NCBI RefSeq assembly: GCF_963422355.1
Contig: NC_085102.1
Span: 5,936,294 to 6,000,293 of the forward strand
Direction of reading: 5' to 3'
DNA: 64,000 bases
Origin: Corticium candelabrum
Lineage: Eukaryota > Porifera > Homoscleromorpha > Homosclerophorida > Plakinidae
Under the pieces are notes generated by a model. It searched no databases and was not told where the DNA came from. It worked only from the letters and a program-made list of their open reading frames with translations. Below are positions 12,320 to 30,200 of this stretch, piece by piece (the stretch's first letter is position 1; every line of letters begins with the position of its first letter). The position numbers were made by a program, and so were the translations under genes.

Positions 12320-15300
12320 TTAGCTATCGCCTGAATGCACTGATATGCACAGCACGTTATATGAATTTGAGCAAGGCCGCTTCCATTGCTGTAGTAGTTT
12401 GTACTCTGCTGCTTTTGAAGCTCTGCCTTTATCTGAACGCTCAGATGAGAACCAGTCTTTACAATTAAGGTCTGTTGATCTGCCATCTTTTGATGAGCCA
12501 TGCCAGAGATAGCTGCCAATGCTAAAACACCACCTACTTAGCTCAACATCCATGACTGAGACTAAAACACAATACACATACCCAGAGTAGTCTTCTGATA
12601 GAGGATGACCACTGAACGTGTAGACTTGAAGATTTTGTGAAAATCTGGCCCCACGTCCATCCACAAAATTATCCCAAGAAGGAAACAAAAGCTCATCCTA
12701 GCACACAACAATATGCAGATGATAACAGAATGCAAGCAGACAACAAACATAAATCCAGCAGACAAAACACCAAAACACACTGCAAACAAGCAGTCAGCCG
12801 TGTCAAAAACGTGGCAACAATCAAAAGTGATACAAAACATCATCTGATAACAAACTCATACCTTTATATTTACTATCTGGGCACCATAATCATGAGATGC
12901 CAAAATCCACCAAAATGGCTGTATCGATGAAGCTAGTAGTGCCCTGTAGACCTCTTTCCTACCAGCTCTCTTTGCAGCCTCTCGACACATGTTGTCTGCT
13001 CCTGCTATGCCACCCAAATTGCCACTATACAAGTTATCCAAAGATGCCACGTAAACCTGACAAGAAAACACATGTACAGTCAATTGTCTGGGAAAAGAAC
13101 AACAATGACTGTAAAGCTAGCCCTCCTAATAAAAGACAACACTTTCCACCGCTTAAAATGTAGAAATAAACGGGTGTAATCATCTATTTATTCACCTACC
13201 AGGCTACACTAGTCTGACTGACTGTCTGATTTCCTGCCTTTCTATGTCTTCTATAAACTAACTACTGACCTGCTCACAGCTATTAGTCCTACTACTAGCC
13301 ATACCTGGTCACAATCAGAGTTATGAATAAAGTTACGAGTACATTGGACATCCCTAAAACAATCACCATGCAATGCTATATTTCATTCAAAGCAACCATA
13401 CAAAAATAATACTAAAACTATACATTCCTTGATGCATCTATGCACACCCCTCAGAAAAGTCTCAACATGTCCTACTCTAGCCATACCTTATCTTGTCTTC
13501 CTACTGCACGACAGCCAGATAGATCAAGACGACAATTGTTAGTACAGGCTAGCTTCCCTTGTGCTCTAAATTACAAATACTATCAGTGTGACAACAGCAC
13601 ACGAGTAGATAATAACAACGACTTTCTACACAAAAAAGACCATAAGTGCATGTGCACCCACCCAGGGCCATAAACAACTTCACAACTTCTGTTAAGCAAT
13701 TCATCACCATCACATTCCTCCACACCTATCCAAACGTTGTTATCGCCACAAGTAGCTCTCTTACAAGCTAAAACAACAGCAACAAGATTCTGTAACTGTG
13801 TTCAGTTGTTTCTCTGCCATTCCAAGTTACATACCAACACAAGAATCACCATGAAAAGCATTGCCATCATCACACTCTTCAGTAGACTCATCTACATAAC
13901 CATCTCCACATGGAGGGTTCTACATACATCACATAAATGCCATGCCACCCACACTGGTACTCTTGAGTTTTCACACATTAATCAGCATACCTCCACAAGA
14001 AGTCGATGCCACTCTCCATTACGGCGATAATAAAAGCCATGGCTTTCTAAAGCATAAGCAACAGAACCTTCGGAAGGACTAGAGATGGTCTCTATGTCAA
14101 TCAGCTTGTCAAACATGTTAAACTATACAACAACAAAAACAACAACACCAATAAATCATCTCAACACCAAACAGTTAAATTCTTTGAAGATCTTACCACT
14201 GCTGGCTGTCCTGGTGGCCCTAATTCTCCTTTCTGGCCTTTATTTCCAGTGCTTCCTGCAAATTAAAGCACAAATAATTCCTTTTGTAGGTAAAAGCCAT
14301 CAGTGCATTATGATAATAAAGATAGCACACAGTGCATTATGATAATAAAGATAGCACACAACCTACAATACACAAATTAAACTATTCACACCACTCACTA
14401 ACCTGTAAACGATTACATTTCAAGTTTGCAATTGTCATAACTACATCCTGCATTGTTATCAGTACTTACAAGTTACCTTAAAAATCAGAAACCCTTTTCC
14501 CTACTTCGAAGTCAAACTAAAAACCTTACTACAAAATGTGCAATCAGCAATGTCATAGCCTTCTTATCTCTAAATTAAGACTCAGTTATATGCTTACATA
14601 CATCAAATTGCAATAACCAAAGTCAATACTCTCAACACACATCTAACCATCAAGGGTGATTCAACAACCCCTGTACTAGCCACAATAACAAATAATAAAA
14701 TACAATGTAATAAATAGCAACAAGCCATTGACTGCAGTTCACCTTTTCTGCCTATAGGTCCAACTGGTCCACGAAGGCCTCTGCCGCCGTTCGGACCTAC
14801 TGGTCCACCTTCCCCTTTCTGTCCCTTTACTCCAGGTAAACCTTCACCAGGAGGACCTTGACGACCAGGAAGACCTTGCAGACCTCGTGGACCTTTAGCT
14901 CCATGCAGACCAGAAACACCCTGTGGCCCGACAATGCCAGATTCACCTTTTGCACCGATCAATCCTGCCTCACCTACCCATTACAAACACATAATGTCAT
15001 TACACACAAACAAACATATCTCAACTGATGTACGACTACCTTTACTTCCCTTCTCTCCAGGCAACCCACTGCTTCCCTGTTTTCCTGGCTCCCCAGGTAA
15101 GCCAGGGTTCCCACGAATTCCAATGCCTGGAGCTCCATCCAAGCCCGCTCGTCCATCTACCCCAGGCCTGCCTCTCTCTCCTTTTGGTCCCTGAATTCCA
15201 TCTTTCCCTCGATCGCCACCTTCTCCTTTGTCACCATTCCTTCCAACTGACCCTTTGTTCCCCTTTTCACCTTTGATACCCATAGTTCCCGGTAATCCAG

Positions 15301-18300
15301 CCAATCCATCTAATCCTGTTGCTCCAGGAAGTCCTGGTTCCCCTTTATCCCCTTTCTCCAAATCTCCTGACGCCTCAACAACAGTTGACACACCAGGTGG
15401 ACCAGGTACTCCTTGTTCTCCTCTCTCCCCTTTTAATCCTTGCTCTCCTCTCTCACCTTTACTGCCATCTTTACCATCTTCTCCAACAATTCCTTGTTGT
15501 CCATCTCGTCCAGTTTGTCCGACTGCACCAGCGTCTCCCTTCTGCCCCTTTTTGCCATGCTTCCCTACCCCTCCCATCTTCCCGTCTGTACCATTTCTTC
15601 CATCACGACCATCTTTACCAGGACGCCCTGTGTCTCCAGCACTACCCTCTTCTCCTTTCTCACCTTTCTTGCCAATGGCAATACCTGGTGACCCTGGTAG
15701 TCCCATTTCTCCTTTCTTGCCTTCTGGGCCAACATCGCCTTTCTCACCTCGTTCTCCAGCTTCACCTCTTGTGCCCTTAAGACCTACTGATCCATTAAAT
15801 CCATTAGCTCCACGTTCTCCGGGGCTCCCTCGGACCCCAGGAAAGCCATCTCTCCCTGACGATCCTCGTTCACCTTTACGCCCTTTCATTCCCATCTGTC
15901 CTTGTTCTCCTTTCATTCCTTGCACACCAGACTCACCCTTTTCACCAGGTTGTCCACTTCTGCCAGCACCACCAGTTTCTCCTTTGTCACCTGCTTCACC
16001 TTTAGACCCTTCGTCTCCATTTACTCCCTTAATGCCTTTTTCACCTTTCCTTCCCTTCAGCCCCAAGGATGCATTTAAACCAAGTATACCAGGTGCTCCT
16101 GGCAAACCCCGTGCACCTTGTAAGCCTTGCTCACCTTTGTCTCCCTTGAGTCCATCTGATCCACGAAGACCATCTGTACCCGGCCGTCCATTCTCTCCAG
16201 GCTCCCCTTTCTTTCCAGATTGACCTGGTAACCCATTTTCTCCAGTGGATCCTTTATGTCCAGGTAATCCATCCTCACCCCGCTCACCTCTCTCTCCGTG
16301 TTCACCTTTCTCACCTTGATTTCCCTTCTGTCCTGTTTCACCAGGTAATCCAGATGCTCCAACAGGACCTGCATCTCCTCTCTGCCCTGGCTGCCCATTA
16401 ATTCCTGGCAATCCTGGAGATCCAGGTGGTCCAGTTCCATTTAGTCCTTGTGGGCCTCTAGAACCAGGTAATCCAGCTGTTCCAGGATCACCGGGTGGTC
16501 CGGGTAACCCTCTTTCACCAGGTGCTCCAATCGTTCCATGAGAACCATCGTTTCCCCGTGGACCTGGCAATCCATTCTCTCCTTTCTCCCCATCTTTTCC
16601 TGGTTCACCGGGGTCACCTACATGGAACGTGCAGAGTTTGGAAAATTCAGCAAGCCACTAAACTCAACAGAGAACAAACCTTTAAGTCCTCTTGGTCCAG
16701 GTAATCCTTTTAATCCCGTTCTCCCTGGCAAACCTTTTAATCCAGTAGTTCCTGGTGGGCCTGGAAGTCCAGGAACTCCCTTACTTCCAGGAATGCCAGT
16801 AGACCCTGAGGGTCCAGAAGGCCCTTGCATACCAGGTAAGCCATGTCGACCCATGACACCACGACTGCCCTTCTCTCCTTTTTCTCCCTTGGCAAATGCT
16901 TTCACAATATCTAGTTGATTCAATTTTGATTGAAGATAGTCAGGCTACACAAACATTGTATTAATAATCAAACATCTCAAAGTATATTTTCCATTACAAC
17001 CTTACATCATACTCAAACTCCCTCAACTGTTCAAATGTGTAAGGCTTCTTGTGCCGATAATCTACTCGAGCGTTGATGATTCTTCTGTTGTCAAAAAAGA
17101 AAGAGCCATTTCTTGCAATCCCATAAGGTCCCGACTTTGCAGAAACATTTATAATAAGAACACCTTCAATAGTCCCTTTATCATCATAATATGCAGCTGT
17201 CATAGGAATAGGTCCTTGTAGTGCAACTGCATAATCTTCACTTGGATCAGTGGTCGGTTCAAAGACTATTTCTCCAGGAAGTTCAAATAACTTTTGCAAC
17301 TGTTTATTGGCCTTGTTCAACCACCTAGATACTCTAACATTCAATCGGGTTCTGGAGATTCCTGTTGCTGCTGCTGATACTAGTTGATTGGCATGTAGAT
17401 GCACTCGACCCTTCACAAATGTATATGTTCCAGTCTGTCCAAAGGAAATGACATATTCCCATGGAATACGCTCAATTCGTCCATTATTTAGAAAGCCATC
17501 TGGAATAGTAAGACGCAGTTGTGCATCAAGAGGTCCAGGAACCAGTCTCACTCCTGGCAATGTAACCTCAGACACAGTTTTGTTCTGTTCCTTTCCCACA
17601 ATGTGGGAGCATCCTGAGAGAGCTGAATTGAAATCGGAGAACATTTTAAGCCTCCGCATGCCACCCTAATAAGAGTCATAACACAAGGATATCCAATAAC
17701 TTTTGTGGGGGATGCTACTGTAAGGTAATGTAAGGTAATATAAGGTAATATAAGTATCCGCCCACATAAACATCTAAGTAACTTACCCTAAACAGCAAAG
17801 GATCTACGCTTGTTCCCACTTGCTTCTTCTTGTTTGGTAGTTTACGTCCGACGTAAACATTCCCTGTTCTGTGAAGGCGAAGCGGAGGCATTGTCCGTCC
17901 CAATTCTTGAGTATCAGTTGGCTCTGTCTCGCAATTGGTGTGTAAAGAGATAGTATTCTCTACCACTACTATCATGATCGTCGTCCAAACGCCAGGAGTT
18001 ATGATTCCCCTCAGCACCCGTTTGTCAACCATTCCTGGCTTTCCCCTAGGGTCTGTATAAGTCAACATTGCTTGGTTTTCTTGTACAGACAGCCCAAGGA
18101 CGATCCCGTAGTCGTTTGCGTTGTTCATACTGAAAAGATATTCCTCACCCACGTTCTCACCAACTACAACGCCACTCCTTGGTAACTTAAACTCGGCAAT
18201 TACACTGAAAGCCATGGGTACACCATTAGGAAACACTTCCGCAGCCGGACGAAAGAGACTCGGAGACTTGAATTTGTACGTCACAACATCATCTGTGGAG

Positions 18301-18592
18301 ATCGACCGACTTATGCCTCCAGGCAGTTTGACCGATGAGCGATTTACGCCAACGGCTGCGAGAAGATCTACATACGCAAAGAACTACGGTGAAAACGAAA
18401 TCCGTAAGACTTTGTTGCTAACCGCAAAGCAATCTATCTCTATCTCATCATTATGATGATGTATCATGACAAGCACACCCATCCACTGTTTATATGTACA
18501 TACATACAATAACTATCATCTCTCTTACCTATCACTTCACTTCTCGCAGGCTGCAAAATGCAACTAATGAAGATCACTATGCATGAGTGCAT
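12320..18592 (-). CDS. COL15A1/COL18A1-like: Multiplexin-type collagen (XV/XVIII) with TSPN, Cys-rich hinge and endostatin
   Basis: A basement-membrane-zone collagen. Fourteen exons join in phase to 1447 residues: 18529-18592, 17787-18367, 17006-17665, 16680-16944, 15040-16617, 14743-14973, 14197-14255, 13991-14122, 13835-13919, 13662-13767, 13487-13565, 12862-13056, 12582-12697, 12320-12512. Order: signal peptide (1-19); TSPN/laminin-G domain (about 22-232, opening IDLLAAVGV); an unidentified domain of about 200 residues; Gly-X-Y triple helix with interruptions (about 455-1146); multiplexin trimerisation domain ([18 protein letters not shown] to [15 protein letters not shown], 1147-1190); two Cys-rich modules (CGDG..EECDDGN, then EECDGDEL...LAC..NC...SGC, 1191-1280); endostatin ([48 protein letters not shown], 1281-1447) with its four usual cysteines. 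The N-terminal His residues that bind zinc in vertebrate endostatin are not there. The start ATG at 18592 gives a clear signal peptide. Confidence 0.9.
14300..14360. repeat. 29-bp tandem duplication
   Basis: Two consecutive copies of a unit beginning CAGTGCATTATGATAATAAA in the multiplexin intron upstream of exon 14197-14255. Confidence 0.9.
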
Positions 18593-19501
18593 CTACAACA
18601 CAGCCGAACACAGCTTAGACCCAAACAACACAACTGCGCGACAGCAAACTCCCTAAATTAACGCTTTCTGCAAGTTGCAGGTGGCTAACGGAACGAAGTG
18701 TCAGCATTTCACACTATGATAAGAAAACGCGCAAACAACGATGCTAGCGACGATGTTGCACCGATTCGTCAATCCGCAAACCGTAAATAACAAGCTATCA
18801 AATGAAAAATCAGAGCCAGCGAATCCGCAAGAGGCGTACATCAACGTAACTCGATCAGTTAGGCCTACGACCTAACCGACAGCACTAAATGAGACCAAAC
18901 AACTACGGCTAACGATTCTAGACAAACGACGCGGTATTTGAAGTCGAAACTGCGACGCGCATGTGATCGACAGCTTCCCGGTGACACCAGACTAACATAA
19001 CAGCTCAACGTACATGTACATGTACATGTCTACCTACCTTTTCACAGCAAGCAGATACCGTACCGCCTCTTCACAAAATCTGGCGAATAGCCGCCAAGTT
19101 CAAGAGCACACGCACACTTGTCACCTTCGAGTAAGTTCTCAGAAGGTTGCTGCACGGGATATGAGGAAATGCCCACATTACTAGTCCCTCCCCCGCTAAG
19201 TAGCGCATTACACTTTAGCCTTGATTCAGCCAATAGGGATCCGGCAACGACCACCAAAGAATCCGCACCGTCTGTCATAATTGTGCACTATTATTGACCG
19301 CATCACAGTTGTTTTTGACTCTACTGTTCTAAAGCAGACAGCATGGCATGGCGAGACCAGATGTTAAGTCAACAGTCTTTACTCATTTCAGCGAAATTCC
19401 GCTACAGTTATCTTTTTCTATTTACAAAAGACATAAAACAGAACGTGATCACACCAAGACGACTAATTAAATGAGTTTTTACTACAGCTAGGAACTCAAC
19501 G
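18593..19501. other. Upstream region of the multiplexin gene; no secure gene
   Basis: It is more CpG-rich near 18700-18960 than its surroundings, as expected of a promoter region. A 78-codon ORF on the minus strand (19042-19278, starting MTDGADSLVVVAG) ends just before a donor-like GTAGGTAG. It could be an upstream exon or chance; no family is recognised. TGTACATG repeats lie at about 19012-19028. Confidence 0.45.
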
Positions 19502-19524
19502 CTAGTCTGCACTTTCATAGTGAT

Positions 19525-25664
<6,140 letters not shown>

Positions 25665-25768
25665 ATCCACCGAATACAGATCCTAATTGCAATCAATGAA
25701 AACCGGAAGTAGTCACTGGGGTGACGGTTTGTATAGATACGTAAACACAATCCGTTCCAGTACGCGAC
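25665..25768. promoter_or_regulatory. Bidirectional promoter between FAM133 and SAXO-like genes
   Basis: Only 104 bp separate the two divergent start codons, so transcription of both genes must be set from this interval or from within their 5' exons. No TATA box is obvious. Confidence 0.55.
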
Positions 25769-27075
25769 ATGACTTTAGTTCAAGAAAAACGAAACTTTAG
25801 GTCAGTTTATGTCTGAATGGTTTGCTACTGCATTTAGTGATTGTTTGTCTTGTCAGCCATATCCAATTGACTCTTCCTCGAGCTCCACTTGCGGAGACAG
25901 TCTACCAGCAAGAATACCGATCACTTTCAAACAAACGATCGCGTCAAGATAACCATACAACAATAGCTCCTGGTACACCCAAACGGAAGCTAAACTTTCA
26001 CGCCATGACCATGAAGAAACGTGATTTGAAACCACTAGACCTTTCAATAAGAGCGAAACCTATAAAAAGAAAAGACCTCGAAGGCAGCACAGGATCTATG
26101 GACCAGCTGTATCCTAACAGCGATGCAAACACTAATAGTCAGAGACTTCATCTGCAAAAAGATACTGCCAGCAGAATTCATCCAGCTACTGTAAGTCAAA
26201 GATTAAACGAGAAGTTCCATGTGTCAAACAACAGGAAAACATTTAAAGCCTGGGAGCCAAAGACAGAGTTTCAGGGGGAAATTCATGGTGAATCAATGGT
26301 CGATCATGATTGTCTCAAAGATGAAGAAGTAAAGAAGCCTGAAGTAGCCAAGAAAGTTAGGAAGCGTGTTGCTCCATTCTATGGCCAAACAACAAACAAG
26401 GAATTCTTCCCTCGGCTTGAATTCAAAGATCCTGTTGTAACGAGGCATAGGAAACAACCAAAACCACCACCACCACTTAGAAAAGCAAAATTTGATGGCG
26501 TTACTTCTTATAGTTCAGATAATCCTGGGTTCATCTCTGGATACCCCACACCAAGACGGGCATGTACTCCTCATGCACCAGAGCTAGATCTATTCCTGCC
26601 ATCATGCAAGGATCACTTCATGTCAGAACAGAGACTGTCATACCGCCAGTATAATCGTGCAGACTACCATCCTCCTCAACCATTTAGACAAGCTGAGAAG
26701 TATGTTCCACCAAGGTCATCTCTAGAAACAATGACCTCTCATAAAACTCATTTCCCAAACCAAAATGTCAAGACAGCCAAATCAGATCCTCTTCGCCCAC
26801 TAACTCAACTCCAAATGATTGGTGAAACAAGACAGTTTCATGATGATACCACAAACACCGTACATTTCAAACACTGGCAGACAACTCCAAGGATCAGGCA
26901 TGGAGATCATTATGAGCGAGGCTATACTCCAAGTAAAGCCACACATCAAATGAAAACAATTTACTCCTCGGAATTTCAACCAATCAAATGCAAGCCAGCA
27001 ACGAGCTGCAAGCCTACGAATGAACTCATGCAAGATGAAGATGATTTCCTTAAATTTGAAGTGACAACTCAGTGA
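25769..27075 (+). CDS. SAXO-like (FAM154) axonemal microtubule-binding protein
   Basis: Two exons, 25769-25800 (MTLVQEKRNF) and 25857-27075, give 416 residues. An upstream in-frame ATG at 25822 lies inside the intron and would add a false hydrophobic leader; the spliced start is preferred because the donor AG/GTCAGT and acceptor TTGTCAG keep frame. The protein is basic and Pro-rich and has no globular domain. Repeated words of the form F-x-G-x-T-x-Y-x-x-D/E-F (FDGVTSYSSD, METMTSHKTHF, HQMKTIYSSEF) resemble the Mn motifs of SAXO/MDM1 proteins that bind microtubules in cilia. It is convergent with DNAAF11, another ciliary gene, with 137 bp between the stop codons. Assignment rests on motif style only; another microtubule inner protein is possible. 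Confidence 0.55.
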
Positions 27076-27212
27076 CATGTGCCCATATATAACAATATCA
27101 AGTAGACAAATATGCAATATTGTAGACAGTGCTATACCAAGAAATGATATACAATAATAATACGAGGCACAATTTTACTTCAGTACACTACAATGTGTTG
27201 TGTTGTCTTATG

Positions 27213-30200
27213 TCATATGAGAGGAGGTACATCAGGATCATCTACAAATGCTTCACTCTGTTTTACTTGATTCTTAGCTGCAATTTTTTCTTGTTCTGTC
27301 TTTGTAGATTCTTGTTGTTTCACACAGTGTGATAACAAAGTGTCATTAACAATGCTGTGCAAGTCCACACGACTAGCAACAGATGGATCTACTTCTAGAT
27401 TCTCATGCCCAATCTGTTGATTATCAGATAACCTATTACAAGATAAAGTTAATGTATGTCTTTCAAACTACTTACAACTAAACAAATCATACAAACTCTT
27501 TTGATTTCGCATTACAGGTCTAGGCTTCTGAACCTGTTCCTTCTTTTGAGGTTGAACCACCTGTTTAGCCTATATGACATCCCCTGCCCATTTATACTCA
27601 CTAGAACATGGAATACAAACTATGGCAACCTTAGGCATTGTTATGACCAAGTGTCCAGTGGTCTGTGATCTCTTCGCTGTACTCTGATCAGGATTCACTG
27701 CATCAGGAAGTACAATCTGCAGTACCTGACAAAAAACATCTTCAAATACTCAGCACGTGGAAGTCAAGAGTGACTCACTTTTCCTTTTATTATGCACTTG
27801 ATATACCCTGGTTGAACATCACAGTCTACCAGAGAGGTATCTAGATACCTAATACATTACGACAACACAATGTCTAGCCACACGTACAAGTTCCATTAAT
27901 TAAGTCAAGAATGTAACTCTACTTGTAGCCACACCACATCATAAACCCATAATACAAACTACCCTAGCATTTCTAACTTTGCTCACACTAATTTTGCCAC
28001 AAGAATAGACAAAGGACAACAGTTATGACTTCCAACAATGACTGATATAATAATCATCATCAACACTAACAGTAGTCAAGATTCAAGAATCAGTAAAAGC
28101 AGAGCTATCAACTATGATTAGCAGTAACATTAGCAAAGATTCTACAAAAGCAGAATACTACAAATTTCAGTTGACATGCTCAAGTCAAGTCAGATACCAT
28201 CTGTAAAGCTCTAACCAAGCTGTCACATTGAAAACATCAGATTTACAAAACATGAATCACCTTTGAATAGACACGTCCAGCACAATGTTCTGCCCTGAGT
28301 CATCCTCATTCAATATAAAATCCCATCTGGTGTCAGCAAGTCACAATCATATTTAGACAATTTCAACATTTAATTAATTTAACAAAGCATGTCATAGCTC
28401 AGTGAACTTACTTTCCTTGATTGATATTCAAGACACGACCATCCTCAGACATCAGTCTTATCTCTCGTTTGGGTATTTGCCAGAGACTGCAAGCAGTAAA
28501 CATACAATAGACTAAACAGTTCAAACCAACAAGTAAAAAGTCACAAAAATAACCTCTGTTTAGGAGCTTCTGCTTCCTTCCGTTTATGACTCAATTGCTG
28601 GTGTGTTTCTAAGCGTGACTCAGGAGTGTATGCAGTTTTTTCTTGCCAAAACCTGCAGCATGTTGTTAAGCAACCAAACGTAACCTAACATAAAAATAGT
28701 AAAACATTCATCTCCTACTACCTGTCATCTTCTGTCTCATCAGCAATATTGCCTTGTTGAGTTGTACTACCTCTTTCTACATCTTCCTTGTTGTCACTAA
28801 GTCAATCAGCAAAAATTGAAACAGTACGAACTTCAAGAACAGACGCTACCAATGTTAGTAATGAGAATTAATGTCTTTGTACCACCTGTCATCAATGTCA
28901 CATTCGCTTTCTGCCACTTTTTTGAATTCTTCCTTTTCTGCTTCCTACGCAATGGTTCCAAGAATTGCACTTGAGGCAATACACAGTCATCATGACATCA
29001 ATTACCCTCTTTTTCAAGTATTTCCTCTGTTGTCTAAGAATTGACTCTCTAACTGAGTCATACTCCTGGCATAGGACAAGATGATTTATATACGCAATTC
29101 AGGTCAGTTTCAGTTCTAATGTCATAAACTTGCTTGCATTGCTAGTATTCTTTCCGACTTCTCAATCTCCTTGCCATCTAACCACTAATCACACACAAAC
29201 ACCTACCACAACTATAAAAAGTGTTCTTAACTAATACTCACTTTCAAATGAGGCAGTGTTGCCACAACATACTGCCTGTAACCATCAAAATCAGAACATG
29301 GATTGCCAGTCAGATATCTTGACAATGCAGTAAACCAGCCAATTAGGCATCAGTGCATGCGTTTAGTATAGACTAGAACTAGACATACATTTCTCTTAGA
29401 TGCTCATTGCTATTCAAGGAGTCAACACTTGTCAGTTCACCAACAAAATTCACAGTCAAGTCGAGCTTTTGCAATGACTCACATCCTAGAAATTCCTTAA
29501 TTGCAGCAATTATACATAACCAAACACCAAGTCTAGAATATGATGCATTTGCCCCCAATCCCAATTCCAACTTTGACAATGAAGATTTAGTACACAAAAC
29601 CCTAGTGCCAATGCAAGCATACCCAAAATATCACAGTTGAAACCGCTTATGCTACAACATTGCAAAATACAACATAATTGACTAATGCAAATTCAGTAGA
29701 AAAAAAAAAGTAATTGTCCAACAAACAATGAAGCATCTACATCAAAGAACAAGAAGCAAGTACTAACTATTTGTATAGACTATACATATAATACAGATAT
29801 GAACAACAAACACCTAAGGAACACTCATTGCACAATGCCTAGCTATGACAGCCACACACTTCAGCTCAACCTCTCTACACACCAATTTTGCTTCTTAAAG
29901 GAGAACTCCCACGATTTTCAAGTTGGGGTCAGATACAAGATTTTTTTATCTTGACTGCACTCGAATAGTTTGAGTTCCCTCCATTGCTTCTGTAACGTCG
30001 GAAAAGGAGTGTTAGCGTAGGCGTGGTTGATGACGCAGTTGGTGCATGACCTCCACGTGTCGCGCACAAGGCGTGCTATCTACCTGACTTATTCGACGTG
30101 AAATGGTCCACTGCATTGCTTTTGGCTGTAGCCACAACAGCAGCGACATCGGCAGAGGTGTCAGCTTCTTCAGGCTTCCTCTCAAGAAGCCAGATTTGCT

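Noticed and set aside
13303-13353. Possible extra multiplexin exon containing two cysteines, with AG and GT borders
   Set aside because: Its only reading that continues into endostatin needs phase 2, while the exon before it ends in phase 0, and the phase-0 reading has a stop. Direct splicing of 13487 to 13056 keeps frame.
15228-16223. 331-codon Pro/Ser/Leu-rich ORF on the plus strand
   Set aside because: It is the antisense of the Gly-X-Y exon: the GGN codons of collagen read as NCC (Pro, Ser, Thr, Ala) on the other strand, which makes long open frames by composition.
25822-25856. Signal-peptide-like start MLLHLVIVCLVSH of the SAXO-like ORF
   Set aside because: These codons are intron sequence ending in TTGTCTTGTCAG. 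The upstream exon at 25769 gives an in-frame, non-secretory start that suits a cytoplasmic microtubule protein.
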